Assembly (NCBI GenBank): GCA_018350325.1
Contig: JAEVLN010000005.1
Coordinates: forward strand, 940,142-1,004,141
Direction: 5' to 3'
DNA length: 64,000 nt
Source of the DNA: Globodera rostochiensis
Taxonomy: Eukaryota > Nematoda > Chromadorea > Rhabditida > Heteroderidae
Part shown: in pieces, positions 60,871-64,000 of the stretch
How the letters are laid out: every line of letters begins with the position of its first letter
How positions within the stretch are numbered: position 1 is the stretch's first letter
Program-made: the position numbers and the translations under genes
Notes under the pieces: generated by a model
Database searches by the model: none
What the model was told of the DNA's origin: nothing
Seen by the model: the letters and a program-made list of their open reading frames with translations, nothing else

Positions 60871-61459
60871 TTAAATGCCTATAACTTGGTGCTCTGCTGA
60901 ACTAAGCAACCCATTCTTAAACCAATGCCTGCACAATTTCAAGCTCTATCCAATAACATCAAAGTGGTGTGAATTGATGCACGCTAAGCTTAAATATAAA
61001 TTTCAAAATTTTTGTATTTGTAAAAAAAAATGTGCATCTTCGCATAAATGTGCCTATAACTCGGCTTTCAGAGGAGTTATTACGTTGAACAAAATAACAT
61101 ACGAAACAACTTTTTGGTCTCTATCCAAGGACAACAAAAACGTCTGAATTGCTGCAAGCTAGGCTGAGATATAAGCTGCTAGACAACGTCTTAGTTTTGT
61201 TTCCAAATTTTTGACATTTAGGCTTGTAAATTGGCTCAAAACAGTCAAAATGAGCTCAGAGTTGGGAGAGGCCTTTGCAAAAAGCTTCCACACAACTCAA
61301 ATTAAAAGCAGTCGCATTGTAACAATTTGAAAAGGAAAAACCAGATTTAAGCTTTATACTTTTAAGTGTATGTGTGAAATTTTTGCCATTTAATCAATTT
61401 TCCCAGACAAAGTTAACATTTTTCAATCACCGACTTCACGAAAACAATTGAAAGATAGA

Positions 61460-61800
61460 AACGAATGGCATATACATCAATATTTTAGAATGTCTCGAAT
61501 GAAAATAAAATTAATATTTAAATGCCTATAACTTGGTGCTCTGCTGAACTACGCAAACCATTCTTAAACCAATGACTGCACATTCTCAAGCTCTATCCAA
61601 TAACATCAAAGTGGTGTCAATTGATGCACGCTAAGCTGAAATATAAATTTCAAAATTTTTGAATTTGTAAAATAAAATGTGCATCTTCGAATAAATGTGC
61701 CTATAACTCGGCTTTCAGAGAAGCTGTGACGTTGAACAAAATAACATACTAAACAACTTTATGGTCTCTATCCAAGGAAAACAAAAACGACTCATTTGGT
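61460..61800 (+). repeat. Diverged satellite copy (substitution type)
   Basis: This copy differs by scattered base changes with length kept: acgaatggc, atgtctcgaatg, gcaaaccattc, aatgactgcacattctc, gaagctgtgacg, catactaaac, gactcatttggtg. That is what an old, unhomogenised copy should look like. Confidence 0.75.
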
Positions 61801-64000
61801 GCAAGCTAGGCTGAGATATAAGCTGCTAGACAACGTCTTACTTTTGTTTCCAAATTTTTGACATTTAGGCTTGTATATTGGCTCAAAACAGTCAAAATGA
61901 GCTCAGAGTTGGGAGAGGCCTTTGCAAAAAGCTTCCACACAACACAAATTAAAAGCAGTCTTTGAAAAGGAAAAACCAAATTTAAGCTTTATACTTTTAA
62001 GTGTATGTGTGAAATTTTTGCCATTTAATCAATTTTCCCAGACAAAGTTAACATTTTTCAATCACCGACTTCACGAAAACAATTGAAAGATAGAAAGGAA
62101 TGGCATATACAACTATATTTTAGAATGTCTCCAATGAAAATAAAATTAATAATAACTTGGTGCTCTGCTGAACTACGCAACCCATTCTTAAACCAATGGC
62201 TGCACAATTTCAAGCTCTATCCAATATCATCAAAGTGGTGTGAATTGATGCACGCTAAGCTTAAATATAAATTTCAAAATTTTTGTATTTGTAAAAAAAA
62301 AGGTGCATCTTCGAATAAATATGCCTATAACTCGGTTTTCAGAGGAGCTATTACGTTGAACAAAATAACATACGAAACAACTTTTTGGTCTCTATCCAAG
62401 GAAAACAAAAACGTCTGAATTGCTGCAAGCTAGGCTGAGATATAAGCTGCTAGACAACGTCTTACTTTTGTTTCCAAATTTTTGACATTTAGGCTTGTAA
62501 ATTGGCTCAAAACAGTCAAAATGAGCTCAGAGTTGGGAGAGGCCTTTGCAAAAAGCTTCCACCCAACACAATTAAAAGCAGTCGCATTGTAACAATTTGA
62601 AAAGGAAAAACCAAATTTAAGCTTTATACTTTTAAGTGTATGTGTGAAATTTTTGCCATTTAATCAATTTTCCCAGTTTCAGAATGTCTCCAATGAAAAT
62701 AAAATTAATATTTAAATGCCTATAACTTGGTGCTCTGCTGAACTAAACAACCCATTCTTAAACCAATGGCTGCACAATTTCATGCTCTATCCAATAACAT
62801 CAAAGTGGTGTGAATTGATGCACGCTAAGCTTAAATATAAATTTCAAAATTTTTGTATTTGTAAAAAAAATGTGCATCTTCGCATAAATGTGCCTATTAG
62901 ATGAACAAAATAAAATACGAAACAACTTTTTGGTCTCTATCCAAGGACAACAAAAACGTCTGAATTGCTGCAAGCCAGCCTGAGATATAAGCTGCTAGAC
63001 AACGTCTTACATTTGTTTCTAAATTTTTGACATTTAGGCTTGTAAATTGGCTCAAAACAGTCAAAATGAGCTCAGAGTTGGGAGAGGCTTTTGCAATAAG
63101 CTTCCACACAACACAAATTAAAAGCAGTCGCATTGTAACAATTTGAAAAGGAAAAACCAGATTTAAGCTTTATACTTTTAAGTGTATGTGTGAAATTTTT
63201 GGGATTTAATCAATTTTCCCAGACAAAGTTAACATTTTTCAATCACCGACTTCACGAAAACAATTAAAAGATAGAAAGGAATGGCATATACAACTATATT
63301 TTAGAATGTCTCCAATGAAAATAAAATTAATATTTAAATGCCTATAACTTGGTGCTCTGCTGAACTAAGCAACCCATTCTTTAACCAATGGCTGCACAAT
63401 TTCATGCTCTATCCAATAACATCAAAGTGGTGTGAATTGATGCACGCTAAGCTTAAATATAAATTTCAAAATTTTTGTATTTGTAAAAAAAAAATGTGCA
63501 TCTTCGGATAAATATGCCTATAACTCGGTTTTCAGAGGAGCTATTACGTTGAACAAAATAACATACGAAACAACTTTTTGGTCTCTATCCAAGGACAACA
63601 AAAACGTCTGAATTGCTGCAAGCTAGGCTGAGATATAAGCTGCTAGACAACGTCTTATTTTTGTTTCCAAATTTTTGACATTTAGGCTTGTAAATTGGCT
63701 CAAAACAGTCAAAATGAGCTCAGAGTTGGGAGAGGCCTTTGCAAAAAGCTTCCACCCAACACAATTAAAAGCAGTCGCATTGTAACAATTTGAAAAAGGA
63801 AAAGCCAAATTTAAGCTTTATACTTTTAAGTGTATGTGTGAAATTTTTGGGATTTATCAATTTTCCCAGACAAAGTTAACATTTTTCAATCACCGACTTC
63901 ACGAAAACAATTGAAAGATAGAAAGGAATGGCATATACAACTATATTTTAGAATGTCTCCAATGAAAATAAAATTAATATTTAAATGCCTATAACTTGGT

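Larger units (their letters stand above)
24901..64000 (+). repeat. Satellite array, ~646-bp monomer, ~58-60 copies
   Basis: The marker cctataacttggtgctctgc recurs every 645-648 bp from 25292 to the window end, always in the same orientation. The array starts inside a monomer (aacgtctgaattgctgcaag) and is cut by the window end, so its full size is larger than 39.1 kb. Variants differ at fixed places: gggattt or gccattt before aatcaatttt; aagcaac, acgcaac or acccaac after ctgaact; tgcatcttcgaataaat, tgcatattcgaataaat or tgcgtcttcgcataaat. Copies with the same variants occur in blocks. A 90-codon plus frame and a 61-codon minus frame recur in many copies but are often broken by single-base indels and are not called as genes. 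Confidence 0.97.

Noticed and set aside
25289..63133. The repeated 90-, 70- and 60-codon plus frames and 61-codon minus frames as a tandem gene family
   Set aside because: They follow the satellite period exactly, are broken by single-base indels in many copies, overlap on both strands, and have no splice or promoter context of their own.
24901..64000. CRISPR-like or rDNA array
   Set aside because: The units are ~646 bp head to tail with no short repeat-spacer pattern and no rRNA-like sequence; the genome is eukaryotic.
1..64000. tRNA or other structured RNA genes
   Set aside because: I saw no tRNA-like box A/box B arrangement while reading, but a covariance search was not possible, so absence is not shown.

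Overview
This window is eukaryotic and most likely nematode. Genes are split into short exons of 32-243 bp that are much more GC-rich than the AT-rich introns and spacers. Introns follow GT...AG with typical nematode acceptors (tttcag, ttttag). One gene end codes for a nematode-type serpentine receptor (Srsx-like). A tylenchid, possibly plant-parasitic, nematode is my best guess from base composition and gene style, but nothing here fixes the species.

Left part (1-24.5 kb), genic. A minus-strand gene for a Cys-rich, Gln-rich protein lies at 185-1595. A four-exon plus-strand gene of unknown function (267 aa) lies at 4156-5982, with a hAT-type MITE in its second intron. A 98-aa single-exon ORF is at 7186-7482. 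A nine-exon Ras-like GTPase gene (456 aa, C-terminal CaaX box) spans 15781-18608, and the 3' part of an Srsx-like receptor lies at 19111-19798. Between them are two minisatellites, several inverted-repeat elements, long poly-G/poly-C runs, and a mostly silent 6.3-kb AT-rich stretch (9.5-15.8 kb) with a few weak exon candidates.

The most interesting genic feature is at 20.6-23.4 kb: three small two-exon genes (two plus, one minus) for secreted peptides. All have a TATA box, a first exon with signal peptide and short pro-region, and one phase-1 intron that splits an Arg codon as C|GT. The second exons are unrelated and each is low-complexity: His/Gly-rich, Cys-rich, and Gly/Trp-rich. Two end in Gly-Lys-Lys. 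This looks like a constant leader exon joined to fast-changing mature peptides, as in antimicrobial, neuropeptide-like or effector families.

Right part (24.9-64 kb), satellite. About 58-60 head-to-tail copies of a ~646-bp monomer fill 39 kb and run off the window end. The monomer contains an old internal 175-bp duplication. A block at ~49-61 kb is highly homogenised; other copies carry deletions, divergence, or a look of uncorrected sequencing noise. One copy is interrupted by a 1.72-kb pogo/CENP-B-type transposon with TA target duplication and a broken transposase gene. A 321-bp hairpin element sits just outside the left edge of the array.
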